Of a DNA stretch of 64,000 nt, positions 49,801-58,725 are shown piece by piece. A program made the translations under genes and the position numbers. Numbering within the stretch: position 1 is the first letter of the stretch; every line of letters begins with the position of its first letter. The stretch spans positions 1-64,000 of the forward strand of contig JBGVRH010000051.1 in the NCBI GenBank assembly GCA_045128275.1, in the 5' to 3' direction. The notes below the pieces were generated by a model. That model did not search any database and was not told the origin of the DNA. It saw only the letters and a program-made list of their open reading frames with translations. The stretch is from CAMEON01 sp045128275. GTDB taxonomy: Bacteria > Bacillota > Clostridia > Oscillospirales > CAG-272.

Positions 49801-52800
49801 TCGCCACCACGTTTTCCTTCCCCAAAATCCCTTCCAATCTTGTCAGCACGAAGGGCGTAGCCTTCATGCGCAGATTGCTGGCATAATACTTCCCGTCGCT
49901 CATGTCGTAGAAGATCACGGCAGTAGTCCCGTCGCAGAAGATCTCGGCGAGATTGAGGGCTTTCTTGTAGGCCTCTCCCTCTCGGTCGGGGACGCGGAGG
50001 TAGAGCTTTTGCGGGGGGGCGGCGGGGGTGGGCTTGGGTGCGGGCTTGGGCGCGGCCATGGACTCGTAGGGATTGTATGCGGGCTTTTGAGTCTGCGCCG
50101 AGGGCATGGATTCGTAGGGGTTGTACGCAGGCTTGGAAGTCTGCGCCGAAGGCATGGACTCATAAGGATTATACGCGGGCTTGGGAGCCTGCGACGAGGG
50201 CATGGATTCATAAGGATTATACGCGGGCTTTCCCTCGGTAGCGGGCTTGGGCGCGGGGGTGGTCTGTTGGGGCTTGACGGTGGGCGCGGGCGCGGGCTTG
50301 GACGCAGGCTTCTCTGCGGGCTTGGGCGCACCGTTGAAGTGGGCGTTGTCCACCAGCTTTCCCATGACCGAAACCAGGATCTTGGGGGATTCCTCCTCAC
50401 GGACAGACAGATTGCCCTCCACGAAGACGGCTTCGTCGGCCTCGATGATCTCCCCGTACTGGGTAAAGGTCTTGGGGAAAGCCAGGCACTCGATGACGCC
50501 GCCCGAGTCCTCCACCGTGAAGAAGGCCATGCGCTCCTCCTTCTTGGTGGTTTTCAGAGTGACACCGCTCACGATACCCGCGATCTTGACTCGGGCGCGG
50601 TCGGGCAGAGCGGGGGTGTCGGTCTCGCCGGCGTTGCCGTCAACGCTCTCGCCTGCGGGAACGATCTCGGAGATCTGCATGGGCTGCAGAGCCTCCACGC
50701 ACTTGGAAAAATCGTCCAACAGCTGACCCGAGAAGAACATCCCCGAGGCTTCCTTTTCCAGCATGAGCATTTCACGGAGGGTATGCGGGCGTACTTCGGG
50801 ATAGCTGAAGGAGGGGGCGGTGTCTATGATATCCTCGGCCATGGAGAACATATCCATCTGCCCCTCCAGGTTGGCGCGGTTCTTGGCGGACAGGGTGTCG
50901 ATCATGGTCTCAAAGACCGCCAGGAGCTGGGCGCGGTGGTGGGGGAGGGTATCGAAGGCACCCGCCTTGATGAGAGCCTCCACCTGCCGCTTGTTGAGAT
51001 CGTGACCCGACAGGCGGTCGAGGAAGTCCTCGAAGGAGGCAAAGGGCTTGCGCCGTCTTTCGTTCAGAATGGCGCGGAGGAAGGCCTCGCCCACGTTCTT
51101 GAGGGCCAGGAGACCGTAACGAATGTGACCGCCCCGCCCCGTTTGGGTGGCGTGGAAGTCCATCTGGCTCTCGTTGATATCGGGGGGGAGCACCTGAATG
51201 TCGTATTTGGCACACTCGGCGGTGTACTCCGCCATCTTGGGCTGGTTGCCCAGCACCGAGGTGAGGAGCGCGGCAAAATACGCCCCGGGGTGGTGGGCTT
51301 TCAGGTAGGCGGTGCGGTAGGAAATGAGGGCATAGGCGGCGGCATGGGACTTGTTGAAGGCGTAGTTGGCAAAGCTCCCCATATCGTCGAAGAGCTTTTC
51401 GGCCTCGACATGGGTCATGCCGTTCTTTTCCGCGCCCGCCACGAAGTCCGCCCGCTCGGCTTCCAAAACAGACGCTTTTTTCTTGGACATGGCACGGCGC
51501 ACAATATCCGCGTGGCCGTAGGTATATCCTGCCATGACGCGGAAGATGCTCATGACCTGCTCCTGGTACACCGTCACGCCGTAGGTGGAGGACAGGACGG
51601 GCTCCAGGAGAGGGGAGGGGTACTTCACAAGGGAGGGATCCTCGCGGTTGGCGATGTAACGGGGGATAGCCTCCATGGGGCCGGGGCGGTAGAGGGCGAT
51701 GGCGGCCTCAATATCGCCAATGGCGCGGGGCTTCAGCCCCGTCAGCATCTGCCGCATGCCTCCCGATTCCAGCTGGAACACGCCCAGGGTCTGCCCGCGG
51801 CTGATCAACTCATAGGTTTCGGGATCGTCCAAAGGGACACGGTCAAGGGAAAAATCGGGGTCGGACTCCCTCACCTGCGCCTCGGCATCGTGCATGATGG
51901 TAAGGTAGCGCAGACCCAAAAAGTCGAATTTCAGCACACCCAGCTTGGCCACGGTGTCCATATCGTACTGGGTGACGGTGGTGCCGTTGTTGACGGCCAG
52001 GGGCACGAAATCGCACACGGGGCGGTCGGTGATGACGATGCCCGCGGCGTGAACAGAAGCGTTGCGGGGCATACCCTCCAGGGACATGGCAGTATCCACC
52101 AGCTTCTTGACCGCCTCCGAGCCTTCATAGAGGGCTTTCAGATCTGGGAGCCGCAGAGCCTCCTTGATGGTAATGCCCAGCTCCTGGGGCACAGCGCGGG
52201 CCACCACGTCCACGTCGGCGTAGCTCATGCCCATGGCGCGGCCCGAATCCCGAATGGCGGCGCGGGCGGCCAGGGTGCCGAAGGTGATGATCTGGGACAC
52301 GTGATCCCGTCCGTACTTATCGGCCACGTAGGATATGACCTCGTCGCGGCGGTTGTAGCAGAAGTCCACGTCGATATCGGGCATGGACACGCGCTCGGGG
52401 TTGAGGAATCGCTCAAAGAGCAGGTCAAAGGCGATGGAATCCACCTCGGTGATGCCGATGCAGTAGGCGACGAGAGAACCCGCGCCGGAGCCACGGCCGG
52501 GGCCTACGGGGATATCCTTGGATTTGGCGAAGTTGACGTAGTCCTGCACGATGAGGAAGTAATCGTCATAGCCCATGCTCCCAATCACGCCCAGCTCGTA
52601 GGCGATGCGGTCGCGGTAGGCCTGCTCGGAGTGCTTGCCGTCATCAAAGACGATTTGACCATCCCGCACACGGCGGGAAAGCCCCTCCTCGGTAAGGCGG
52701 GCGAGGTACTCCCCCGCGGCCAGCCCGTCGGGACAGGGGAATTTGGGCAGGTAGGTCTTGGTGAAATCGAATTCCAAATTGCACCGCTCAGCAATGCGGA

Positions 52801-53602
52801 CGGTGTTCTCAATGGCACCGGGATAGCGGGAGAAGAGCATCTCCATCTCCCCCGTGTCCTTGTAGTAGAATTCGTCGGTGGCAAAGCCCACCTTGCCGTC
52901 CTCGCCAACGGTGCGCCCCGTCTGGATACAGGTCAGCACCTCCTGCATGTAGGCGTCCTCGCGGCGGAGGTAGTGGCAATCGTTGGTAGCCACCAGCGGG
53001 AGGTCGCACTCCCGCGTCAGCCTCATGAGAGCGGGGAGGATCTGCCTCTCCTCGAGGAGGTTGTGGTTCTGGATCTCGATGTAGTAGTTCCCCGCTCCGA
53101 AGACGGCGGACATGGTGAGGGCGGCGTTCTTGGCCCCCTCGTAGTCCCCCGCCAAGAGCCGCTTGGGGATGTCACCCGACAAACAGGCCGACAGGGCGAT
53201 CAGACCCTTGTGGTGGCGGCGCAACAGCTCCATATCCACGCGGGGACGGCCGTAAAAGCCCTCGGTAAAGCCCGCCGAGACCAAAGTCATGAGGTTTTGG
53301 TAGCCCTCCATATTCTCGCAGAGGAGGACGAGGTGGTTGTAAGCCCCCTCGCGGCCCTGCATACCCGTCTTGTCGAAGCGGGAATTGGGGGCGACATAGA
53401 CCTCACAGCCGATGATGGGCTTAATACCCGCCTTCTTACAGGCCTCGTAGAAGGAGACTGCGCCGTACAGCACGCCGTGATCCGTAATGGCCACGGCATC
53501 GTGACCGCACTCCTTCACCCGCGCGGGGAGGTCGGATATACGGCACGCGCCGTCCAGAAGGCTGTATTCGGTGTGGAGGTGAAGATGGACGAAGGTGCCC
53601 AT
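49796..53602 (-). CDS. dnaE: DNA polymerase III alpha subunit (DnaE)
   Basis: A 1268-residue replicative polymerase subunit. PHP domain at the N terminus (HLHTEYSLLDGA near 6-17), catalytic palm with PDIDVDF near 407-413, GRGSGAGSLVAYCIGI near 375 in the fingers region, helix-hairpin-helix and OB domain (about 990-1090). An odd insert lies at about 1122-1182: four tandem copies of KPAYNPYESMPS-type units of about 17 residues, surrounded by Pro/Ala/Lys. After it the conserved end (LRMKATPFVLTRLEGILGKENVV) returns. Normal DnaE lacks such repeats, so the C-terminal region is extended by about 100 residues here. GAAAGGAG precedes the start by 8 nt. Confidence 0.97.
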   Translation of the reverse strand: MGTFVHLHLHTEYSLLDGACRISDLPARVKECGHDAVAITDHGVLYGAVSFYEACKKAGIKPIIGCEVYVAPNSRFDKTGMQGREGAYNHLVLLCENMEGYQNLMTLVSAGFTEGFYGRPRVDMELLRRHHKGLIALSACLSGDIPKRLLAGDYEGAKNAALTMSAVFGAGNYYIEIQNHNLLEERQILPALMRLTRECDLPLVATNDCHYLRREDAYMQEVLTCIQTGRTVGEDGKVGFATDEFYYKDTGEMEMLFSRYPGAIENTVRIAERCNLEFDFTKTYLPKFPCPDGLAAGEYLARLTEEGLSRRVRDGQIVFDDGKHSEQAYRDRIAYELGVIGSMGYDDYFLIVQDYVNFAKSKDIPVGPGRGSGAGSLVAYCIGITEVDSIAFDLLFERFLNPERVSMPDIDVDFCYNRRDEVISYVADKYGRDHVSQIITFGTLAARAAIRDSGRAMGMSYADVDVVARAVPQELGITIKEALRLPDLKALYEGSEAVKKLVDTAMSLEGMPRNASVHAAGIVITDRPVCDFVPLAVNNGTTVTQYDMDTVAKLGVLKFDFLGLRYLTIMHDAEAQVRESDPDFSLDRVPLDDPETYELISRGQTLGVFQLESGGMRQMLTGLKPRAIGDIEAAIALYRPGPMEAIPRYIANREDPSLVKYPSPLLEPVLSSTYGVTVYQEQVMSIFRVMAGYTYGHADIVRRAMSKKKASVLEAERADFVAGAEKNGMTHVEAEKLFDDMGSFANYAFNKSHAAAYALISYRTAYLKAHHPGAYFAALLTSVLGNQPKMAEYTAECAKYDIQVLPPDINESQMDFHATQTGRGGHIRYGLLALKNVGEAFLRAILNERRRKPFASFEDFLDRLSGHDLNKRQVEALIKAGAFDTLPHHRAQLLAVFETMIDTLSAKNRANLEGQMDMFSMAEDIIDTAPSFSYPEVRPHTLREMLMLEKEASGMFFSGQLLDDFSKCVEALQPMQISEIVPAGESVDGNAGETDTPALPDRARVKIAGIVSGVTLKTTKKEERMAFFTVEDSGGVIECLAFPKTFTQYGEIIEADEAVFVEGNLSVREEESPKILVSVMGKLVDNAHFNGAPKPAEKPASKPAPAPTVKPQQTTPAPKPATEGKPAYNPYESMPSSQAPKPAYNPYESMPSAQTSKPAYNPYESMPSAQTQKPAYNPYESMAAPKPAPKPTPAAPPQKLYLRVPDREGEAYKKALNLAEIFCDGTTAVIFYDMSDGKYYASNLRMKATPFVLTRLEGILGKENVVAK
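50056..50240 (-). repeat. Tandem repeats within dnaE coding for AYNPYESMPS
   Basis: Four related units, each about 54 bp and encoding AYNPYESMP plus a variable Ser/Ala/Gln/Thr/Lys linker. DNA differs by codon changes, suggesting age or selection at protein level. Confidence 0.85.
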
Positions 53603-53621
53603 GGGCGGTCTCCTTTCTAAG

Positions 53622-53862
53622 TTTCAAATTTGGGTTTGTCGGGCGGAGCCCGTCACGCCCGTAGGGCATATCGCGCCCGAAGGGCATATCTCGCCTGCAA
53701 GGCAAATCGTGCCCGAAGGGCATCTCGCAAACTCCTAAAAAGGCTGATTTCGCCTAACGGCGAGCGATATGCGCTTCGCGCGAGATATGCCCGCTGGGCG
53801 CGATATGCCCGTTGGGCGCGATATGCCCTTCGGGCGTGAACAGACCGCTAAACCGCAATTTA
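53622..53862. repeat. Composite repeat with nine hairpins in a giant inverted repeat
   Basis: Ends TTTCAAATTTGGGTTTGTCGG and CCGCTAAACCGCAATTTA. Inside, left units GCCC-gta-GGGC, GCCC-gaa-GGGC, GCCT-gca-AGGC, GCCC-gaa-GGGC start at 53657, 53675, 53693, 53711, and right units GCGC-ttc-GCGC, GCCC-gct-GGGC, GCCC-gtt-GGGC, GCCC-ttc-GGGC start at 53771, 53789, 53807, 53825. The period is exactly 18 bp in both arms; the left spacer ATATCGC is the reverse complement of the right spacer GCGATAT. A ninth hairpin lies at 53641-53651. It occupies the gap between the 90-residue gene (whose TAA stop it supplies) and dnaE. Confidence 0.9.
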
Positions 53863-54132
53863 CTGTTCGGGCAAAACCTCTTTCGCTCGGTAGATCAGAC
53901 TCGCATTCCCTTTCTTATCCACCACCAAAATGGCCTGCTCTGCCTCCCCCTCCTCATCCACGATGCGGAAGGGCTCGCGGCGGGCGGCCTTCAAGGACAG
54001 AAAGCCTGCGGACAGGACGAACTCGTCCCCGTCCAGGGTGACGGTCATTTTCCCCGTGAATTTATTGAGGGAATAGGTAACGGTATGGGTGGGCGCATCG
54101 GCAGGGATGCGCCACGTAATGATTTTCGCCAT
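53860..54132 (-). CDS. Small hypothetical protein between folD and dnaE
   Basis: A 90-residue protein: MAKIITWRIPADAPTHTVTY, then GKMTVTLDGDEFVLSAGFL, and a C-terminal QAILVVDKKGNASLIYRAK. The alternating beta strands suggest a small beta-barrel or sandwich. I recognise no family. It starts 9 bp after folD ends, so is likely co-transcribed with it. A repeat provides its stop. Confidence 0.65.
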   Translation of the reverse strand: MAKIITWRIPADAPTHTVTYSLNKFTGKMTVTLDGDEFVLSAGFLSLKAARREPFRIVDEEGEAEQAILVVDKKGNASLIYRAKEVLPEQ

Positions 54133-54141
54133 GGATCATCC

Positions 54142-54996
54142 TCACTTGGCGGCCGCCTCGGTGGCGGCGGTCAGGGTGTTCTGCATGAGCATGGTGATGG
54201 TCATGGGGCCCACACCGCCTGGGACGGGGGTGATGTAGGAGGCCTTGGGCGCGACGGTGGCGAAGTCCACGTCACCCGTGAGCTTGCCGTCAGCCTTGCG
54301 GTTCATGCCCACGTCGATGACCACGGCCCCCTCCTTGACCATGTCTCCCGTGACGAAATCGGCCTTGCCGATGGCCACAACCAGAATATCGGCGCGGCGG
54401 GTCACCTCGGAGAGATCCTTGGTGCGGCTGTGGCAGATGGTCACGGTGCCGTTGGCCTGGAGCAGGAGCATGGCCATGGGCTTGCCCACGATGTTGGAGC
54501 GGCCCACCACCACGCACTCCTTGCCTGTGCAGTCGATGCCGGAGCGGCGGATCAGCTCCATGACGCCTGCGGGAGTGCAGGGGAGGAACTTCTGGTTCCC
54601 AATCATAATTCTGCCGACGTTATAGGGATGGAATGCGTCCACGTCCTTCTTGGGGTCGATGCGGAGCAGGATGGACTCCTCGTTCAGATGCTTGGGCAGA
54701 GGCAGCTGGCAGAGGATGCCGTGGATGGCGGGGTCGGCATTGAGCTTGTCCACCAATGCCTCCAGCTCCTCCTGTGTGGTCTCCTCTGGCAGCTCGTAGG
54801 CCTCGGAGTAGAAGCCCACCTCCTCGCAGGCTCTCCGCTTGTTGCGGACGTAGACCTGGGAGGCGGGGTCGGTGCCCACGATGATCACCGCCAGACCGGG
54901 GGTGATGCCCGTCTCGGCAATGAGCTTTTGGGTATTTTCCTTGATCTCCCCGCGGACGGCGGCGGAGATGGCTTTTCCGTCGATGATGTTGGCCAT
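54142..54996 (-). CDS. folD: Bifunctional methylenetetrahydrofolate dehydrogenase/cyclohydrolase
   Basis: A 284-residue FolD, interconverting methylene-, methenyl- and formyl-tetrahydrofolate with NADP. It shows YVRNKRRACEEVGF with the catalytic Lys, QLPLPKHLNE near 100, and the NADP-binding VVGRSNIVGKPMAMLLL. The start follows AAAGGAG by 9 nt. It lies downstream of lgt. Confidence 0.99.
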   Translation of the reverse strand: MANIIDGKAISAAVRGEIKENTQKLIAETGITPGLAVIIVGTDPASQVYVRNKRRACEEVGFYSEAYELPEETTQEELEALVDKLNADPAIHGILCQLPLPKHLNEESILLRIDPKKDVDAFHPYNVGRIMIGNQKFLPCTPAGVMELIRRSGIDCTGKECVVVGRSNIVGKPMAMLLLQANGTVTICHSRTKDLSEVTRRADILVVAIGKADFVTGDMVKEGAVVIDVGMNRKADGKLTGDVDFATVAPKASYITPVPGGVGPMTITMLMQNTLTAATEAAAK

Positions 54997-55010
54997 GGTC
55001 TGATTCTCCT

Positions 55011-56054
55011 TTATTCGGTATCGGTATCGTCCGCGGCGGTGTTCTCGCCGTCGGCGGTCGGGAGGGGAGACCCCTCCTCTGCGGGATCGGCGGTATTCTC
55101 CTCTGCTTGGGTCTCGGCGGCGTTCTCAACGCCATTCTCAGCGGTATCCTCGGCGTCAGTCTCGGTCGCAGCCTCCCCCTCGGCGGGCACAGCCTCCGCC
55201 CAGCGGACGGTGAGCCACTTATCCAGCTTGCCCTTGCTTGCCAGCACGAAGCCCGCGATCATGAGGCCCATGCCCGCGATGAAGCAGAAAGCACCCACCA
55301 CCTGGGAGATGCGGAAGGGACCCACGTAGAGGCTATCGGTGCGCAGACCCTCAATGAACATCCGCCCAAAGCCGTACCACGCGAAGTAGGTGAGGGCCAT
55401 CTGACCGTTGAACTTTTTCTTGCGGTAGATGCAGGCAATGAGGATAAAGCCCGCGACATTCCACAGGGACTCGTAGAGGAAGGTGGGGTGGTAGTAGTGC
55501 ATGGTACTGCCCGTGTGGGTGTAATCCGAGATCAGACCCATGCGGAAGGGGTAGAGGAGGCTCCCCTCGGCCACCTCGTAGCCGAAGGCCTCACCGTTCA
55601 TGAAGTTGCCCCAACGGCCGATGGCCTGGGCCAGCATGACACCGGGGCCTACGGCATCCATGACCTTCAAGGGGTTGATCTTCTTGTACACCGCCGTCAG
55701 CACCAGGGCGGTACAGCCCGCGATGATGCCGCCGTAGATGGCCAGACCTCCCTCCCACACGGCGATGACGTCGATGAAATTCTTGTACTCATGGGTATCC
55801 AGGGTGGTCACCACGTAGTAGAGGCGGGCGCCCAGGACACCGAAGAGGACGGTGAAGATGCCCATGTCCAGCACGTCGTCGGTGGTAAAGCCCTCTCTCT
55901 TGGAGCGGATGATGGCGTGGACAAAGGCGGCCACGATACCCAGCATGATGATGACGCCGTACCAGTAGATGGGCTTACCGAACAGCTCAAAGGCCACGCG
56001 GTCGACCGAAAACTCGCCGATGCCCAGGCCGGGGAAGGATACTGTGGTGCTCAT
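55011..56054 (-). CDS. lgt: Prolipoprotein diacylglyceryl transferase
   Basis: A 347-residue membrane enzyme that adds diacylglycerol to the lipobox cysteine of lipoproteins, acting before signal peptidase II. Seven helices; key motifs YGGIIAG near 100-106, GRWGNFMNGEAFGY near 140-153 and GFGRMFIEGLRTDSLY near 222-240. An acidic 55-residue tail rich in Ala, Glu and Thr follows the last helix. Normal Lgt is near 270 residues. It serves the many lipoproteins in this window. Confidence 0.97.
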   Translation of the reverse strand: MSTTVSFPGLGIGEFSVDRVAFELFGKPIYWYGVIIMLGIVAAFVHAIIRSKREGFTTDDVLDMGIFTVLFGVLGARLYYVVTTLDTHEYKNFIDVIAVWEGGLAIYGGIIAGCTALVLTAVYKKINPLKVMDAVGPGVMLAQAIGRWGNFMNGEAFGYEVAEGSLLYPFRMGLISDYTHTGSTMHYYHPTFLYESLWNVAGFILIACIYRKKKFNGQMALTYFAWYGFGRMFIEGLRTDSLYVGPFRISQVVGAFCFIAGMGLMIAGFVLASKGKLDKWLTVRWAEAVPAEGEAATETDAEDTAENGVENAAETQAEENTADPAEEGSPLPTADGENTAADDTDTE

Positions 56055-56081
56055 AGGTTTTCCTTTCCGATCCCACAGGGA

Positions 56082-57413
56082 TCAGTCGGTAGCCTCGGTG
56101 GGGAGGATGACCGACAGGGTGTACTGACTGTCACGGAAGGCCTTGGAGAAAAGCTCCGTAACGTCGCGGTAGGTGATGCTATCCATCACCGCAAAGAAAT
56201 CGTAGGCGCAGAGGCCGTCCTGGGCGTAGCTGCCCAACAAGGAGGCAATGTCCTCGGTGGTGTCGAAGGTGGCCACGAGATCGGCGTAGACCACCCGCTT
56301 GGCCCGCTCGAAATCCTCTCGGGGCAGTCCCTTCTCACGGACACGCTCCACGAAGGACAGGAAGGCGGCCATAACCTCGTCGGGGTCATCGCATTCCCCC
56401 GACAGATCGAAGTAGCCGTAGGCGAAGGAGGCGGGCAGGCGGGGGGAGTCCCCCACCAGAAAGCCGTAGGACGTGCCGGGGCTGACCAGCCCTCTTTCAA
56501 ACAAGTCGCTGTAAAAATCTCCCGCGTGGGAGAACAGGGTCTCGCACAGCACCGAGACCGTCATGTCCCGCTTCCACAAAGCCTCGGCACCTGCGGGCGG
56601 GTCGGGGTACTTGATCCCGATGGAGAACAGGGGCTTGGCCACTTGGCGGTAGGCCACGGTGCGGGGAGTAAAGGCGGCGGGGGACACCCGCACGCGGGGA
56701 GCGGTGATCCCCACGGGGAGCGGCTCTTTTTCGGGGAGGCCCGCCATGACCGATTCCGCCGTAGCCAGGATCTCCTCGGCCTCCACCCGTCCGCAGACCG
56801 TCAGGATCATGTTGTCGGGGCGGTAGAAGGTGTCGAAGGCCTCCCGCAGGACGGCGGGGGTGATCCGACGGATGGAGGACAGGCTGCCGCAGATCTCCTC
56901 ACGGACGGGATGACGGCCAAAGAGGGCCGTTCTCGCGGCGGCCGAGCATCTCTCCCAGGGGTCGTCGGCATTCATGCGGATCTCCTCGGCGATGATCCCC
57001 CGCTCTCTGGCCACCGATTCGGGGGTGACGTACAGGGAGGAGACCATGGAAAGGAGGGCCTTCAGCCCCTCGGTAAAGCGGTCGGTGCAGGAAAAGTAGT
57101 AAACGGTGCGATCGTGGGAGGTGTATGCGTTGGACTCGGCACCCATGGCGGCGAAATCGTCGTCAAAGCTGTCGCTCCCCCCGTAGAGGTCGGGGTCACG
57201 CTCGAACATCTTGTGCTCCAGGAAATGGGCGGTGCCCATGGGGAGGGTACGCCCTCCCGAAAAACGATCCATGGAGCCGTAGCCCACGCTCACGGCGGCA
57301 TGGTAGGTGTGTCTGTCCTTGGGGCAGATCAGGACACGGAGACCGCAGGGGAGTCGGGTCTCGGTGTAGCTCTCCTCCAGCCGCTCACAGGTGTGCAGGA
57401 TGGGATCAGTCAT
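56082..57413 (-). CDS. M16 family zinc peptidase, YfmH-like
   Basis: A 443-residue M16 peptidase; the CDS begins at 57413 just before the stop of the preceding gene. The zinc motif is AHFLEHKMF (HxxEH, near 65-75), and a later Glu follows about 75 residues downstream, as in the active partner of the YfmF/YfmH pair of Bacillus (linked to elongation factor P modification in that organism). The neighbour upstream is the inactive-looking partner. A similar pair may form a heterodimer with one catalytic site. Substrate unknown. Confidence 0.88.
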   Translation of the reverse strand: MTDPILHTCERLEESYTETRLPCGLRVLICPKDRHTYHAAVSVGYGSMDRFSGGRTLPMGTAHFLEHKMFERDPDLYGGSDSFDDDFAAMGAESNAYTSHDRTVYYFSCTDRFTEGLKALLSMVSSLYVTPESVARERGIIAEEIRMNADDPWERCSAAARTALFGRHPVREEICGSLSSIRRITPAVLREAFDTFYRPDNMILTVCGRVEAEEILATAESVMAGLPEKEPLPVGITAPRVRVSPAAFTPRTVAYRQVAKPLFSIGIKYPDPPAGAEALWKRDMTVSVLCETLFSHAGDFYSDLFERGLVSPGTSYGFLVGDSPRLPASFAYGYFDLSGECDDPDEVMAAFLSFVERVREKGLPREDFERAKRVVYADLVATFDTTEDIASLLGSYAQDGLCAYDFFAVMDSITYRDVTELFSKAFRDSQYTLSVILPTEATD

Positions 57414-58725
57414 CGTAGTCCTCCTCCTCTTCCCCGCAGGCGGTGCCGTTGAGGAAGAATACCGTGTCGGGCAAAAACGTCTTGGCGACCTTCGCCACAT
57501 CGGCGGGAGTCACCTCCAGGATACGGGAAAGCTCATCCTCGGGGGTATCGGGGGTACCGTTCAGAAGGCGGTTCAGAGCAAAGACCTCCAGGGAGGACTG
57601 GCTGTCCCCCATCTGGCGGTAGGCGTTCTGCAGGGAGAGCTTGGCCAGCTCCACCTCCTCGGCGGTGATGCGCCCCTCTTGGATAGCCGTCAGCTCGGCG
57701 CGGATGGCATCCTCGGCCTCGGCGCGGTTCTCGGGGCTGATTCCGCAGGAGACCCAGAGGATGCCCTTGGTCATATCCAGGGCGGAATCACAGAAGTAGC
57801 AGAGTCCCCGCTCCTCCCGCACGTGACGGAAGAGCCGCGAGCTCTGCATGACCCCGAACAGCTCGTTGCAGACGGCGTAGGCCGCCAGCGCGTCGGGGGA
57901 ATGCTTCAGAGTGGTGAAGTTCTCCCCGCAGGACCAGCCCATGCAGAGCTTGCCCTGGCTCACCTCCATGTCCTCCGACACGGCGCGAGGGGCGACGGGG
58001 GGGATGTGGGGGGGTGTGGGCGGGGTATGGATCAAGGCGGGAGTCCAACCGCCAAAGGCCTCGTCCCATGCGGCGGCCACGGTCTCTGCCGAGGCCCGTC
58101 CCGTATAGAAGACCTCCATGCGGGTGGCGTTCAGCAATGCCTGGTGGTGAGCCGTGACCTCATGGACGGTCATGGCCTCTACCTGCTCCACGGTACCGCC
58201 GATGGACAGGCCGTAGGGCTCCCCTTCGCACATGATCTCGCGGAGGCGGTTGCCCGCGTAGGCGCGGGTATCGTTGCGCAGGGAGCGAAGGCTGTCGCAG
58301 AGGGCGATCTTCTCGGCCTCTACGGCGGCTTTACGGAGGCAGCCGTCTCCGTCTCGCAGAGGGCGCAGGATCATATCCGCCAGCAGCTCCATGACCCCGC
58401 CCAAAATGTCCATGTGGGCATCCGCGGGGGGCAGGAAGGCCTGCTCGGGCATTTCGGCGGTGTAGCACACCACGTGGTTGTCCCCGTGGAGGTAGTTGCG
58501 GATGGTGAGGGTGGTGCCGTACAGCTCGTCCAGGCGGCGGTTGAGGAGAGCCAAGCGGGGGTAATGCTCGCTTCCCCGTCGGTAGATCCCAAAGAGCAGG
58601 GTAGTCAGCGGAGAGCCGTTGGGGTGGGCGGGCATCACCGTAAAGAGGCTGAGCCGCGCCGTCTTGAAGCGTCCGTCACGGGTGTGGCGGAGGGTGGCGG
58701 CGGGGTTGAGGGTGATCTCAGTCAT
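57406..58725 (-). CDS. M16 family protein without zinc motif, YfmF-like
   Basis: A 439-residue protein of the M16 fold lacking HxxEH. The N-terminal sequence EITLNPAATLRHTRDGRFKT and KTARLSLFTVMP, with LLNRRLDELYGTTL, matches YfmF-type inactive partners. The start is ambiguous: 58725 overlaps the end of mazG, 58743 is an alternative. Overlap with both neighbours indicates a coupled operon mazG-yfmF-yfmH. Confidence 0.85.
   Translation of the reverse strand: MTEITLNPAATLRHTRDGRFKTARLSLFTVMPAHPNGSPLTTLLFGIYRRGSEHYPRLALLNRRLDELYGTTLTIRNYLHGDNHVVCYTAEMPEQAFLPPADAHMDILGGVMELLADMILRPLRDGDGCLRKAAVEAEKIALCDSLRSLRNDTRAYAGNRLREIMCEGEPYGLSIGGTVEQVEAMTVHEVTAHHQALLNATRMEVFYTGRASAETVAAAWDEAFGGWTPALIHTPPTPPHIPPVAPRAVSEDMEVSQGKLCMGWSCGENFTTLKHSPDALAAYAVCNELFGVMQSSRLFRHVREERGLCYFCDSALDMTKGILWVSCGISPENRAEAEDAIRAELTAIQEGRITAEEVELAKLSLQNAYRQMGDSQSSLEVFALNRLLNGTPDTPEDELSRILEVTPADVAKVAKTFLPDTVFFLNGTACGEEEEDYDD

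Noticed and set aside
49742..53620. Very long open frame on the plus strand opposite dnaE
   Set aside because: It mirrors dnaE codon positions in G+C-rich DNA, has a His/Gly/Val-rich protein with no domain, and lacks a ribosome site. It is a shadow frame; similar plus-strand frames opposite the GH3, valS, folD and M16 genes were dropped for the same reason.
53640..53840. CRISPR-like array
   Set aside because: Units repeat every 18 bp with constant 7 nt spacers and variable hairpins, the opposite of CRISPR, and no cas gene is present.
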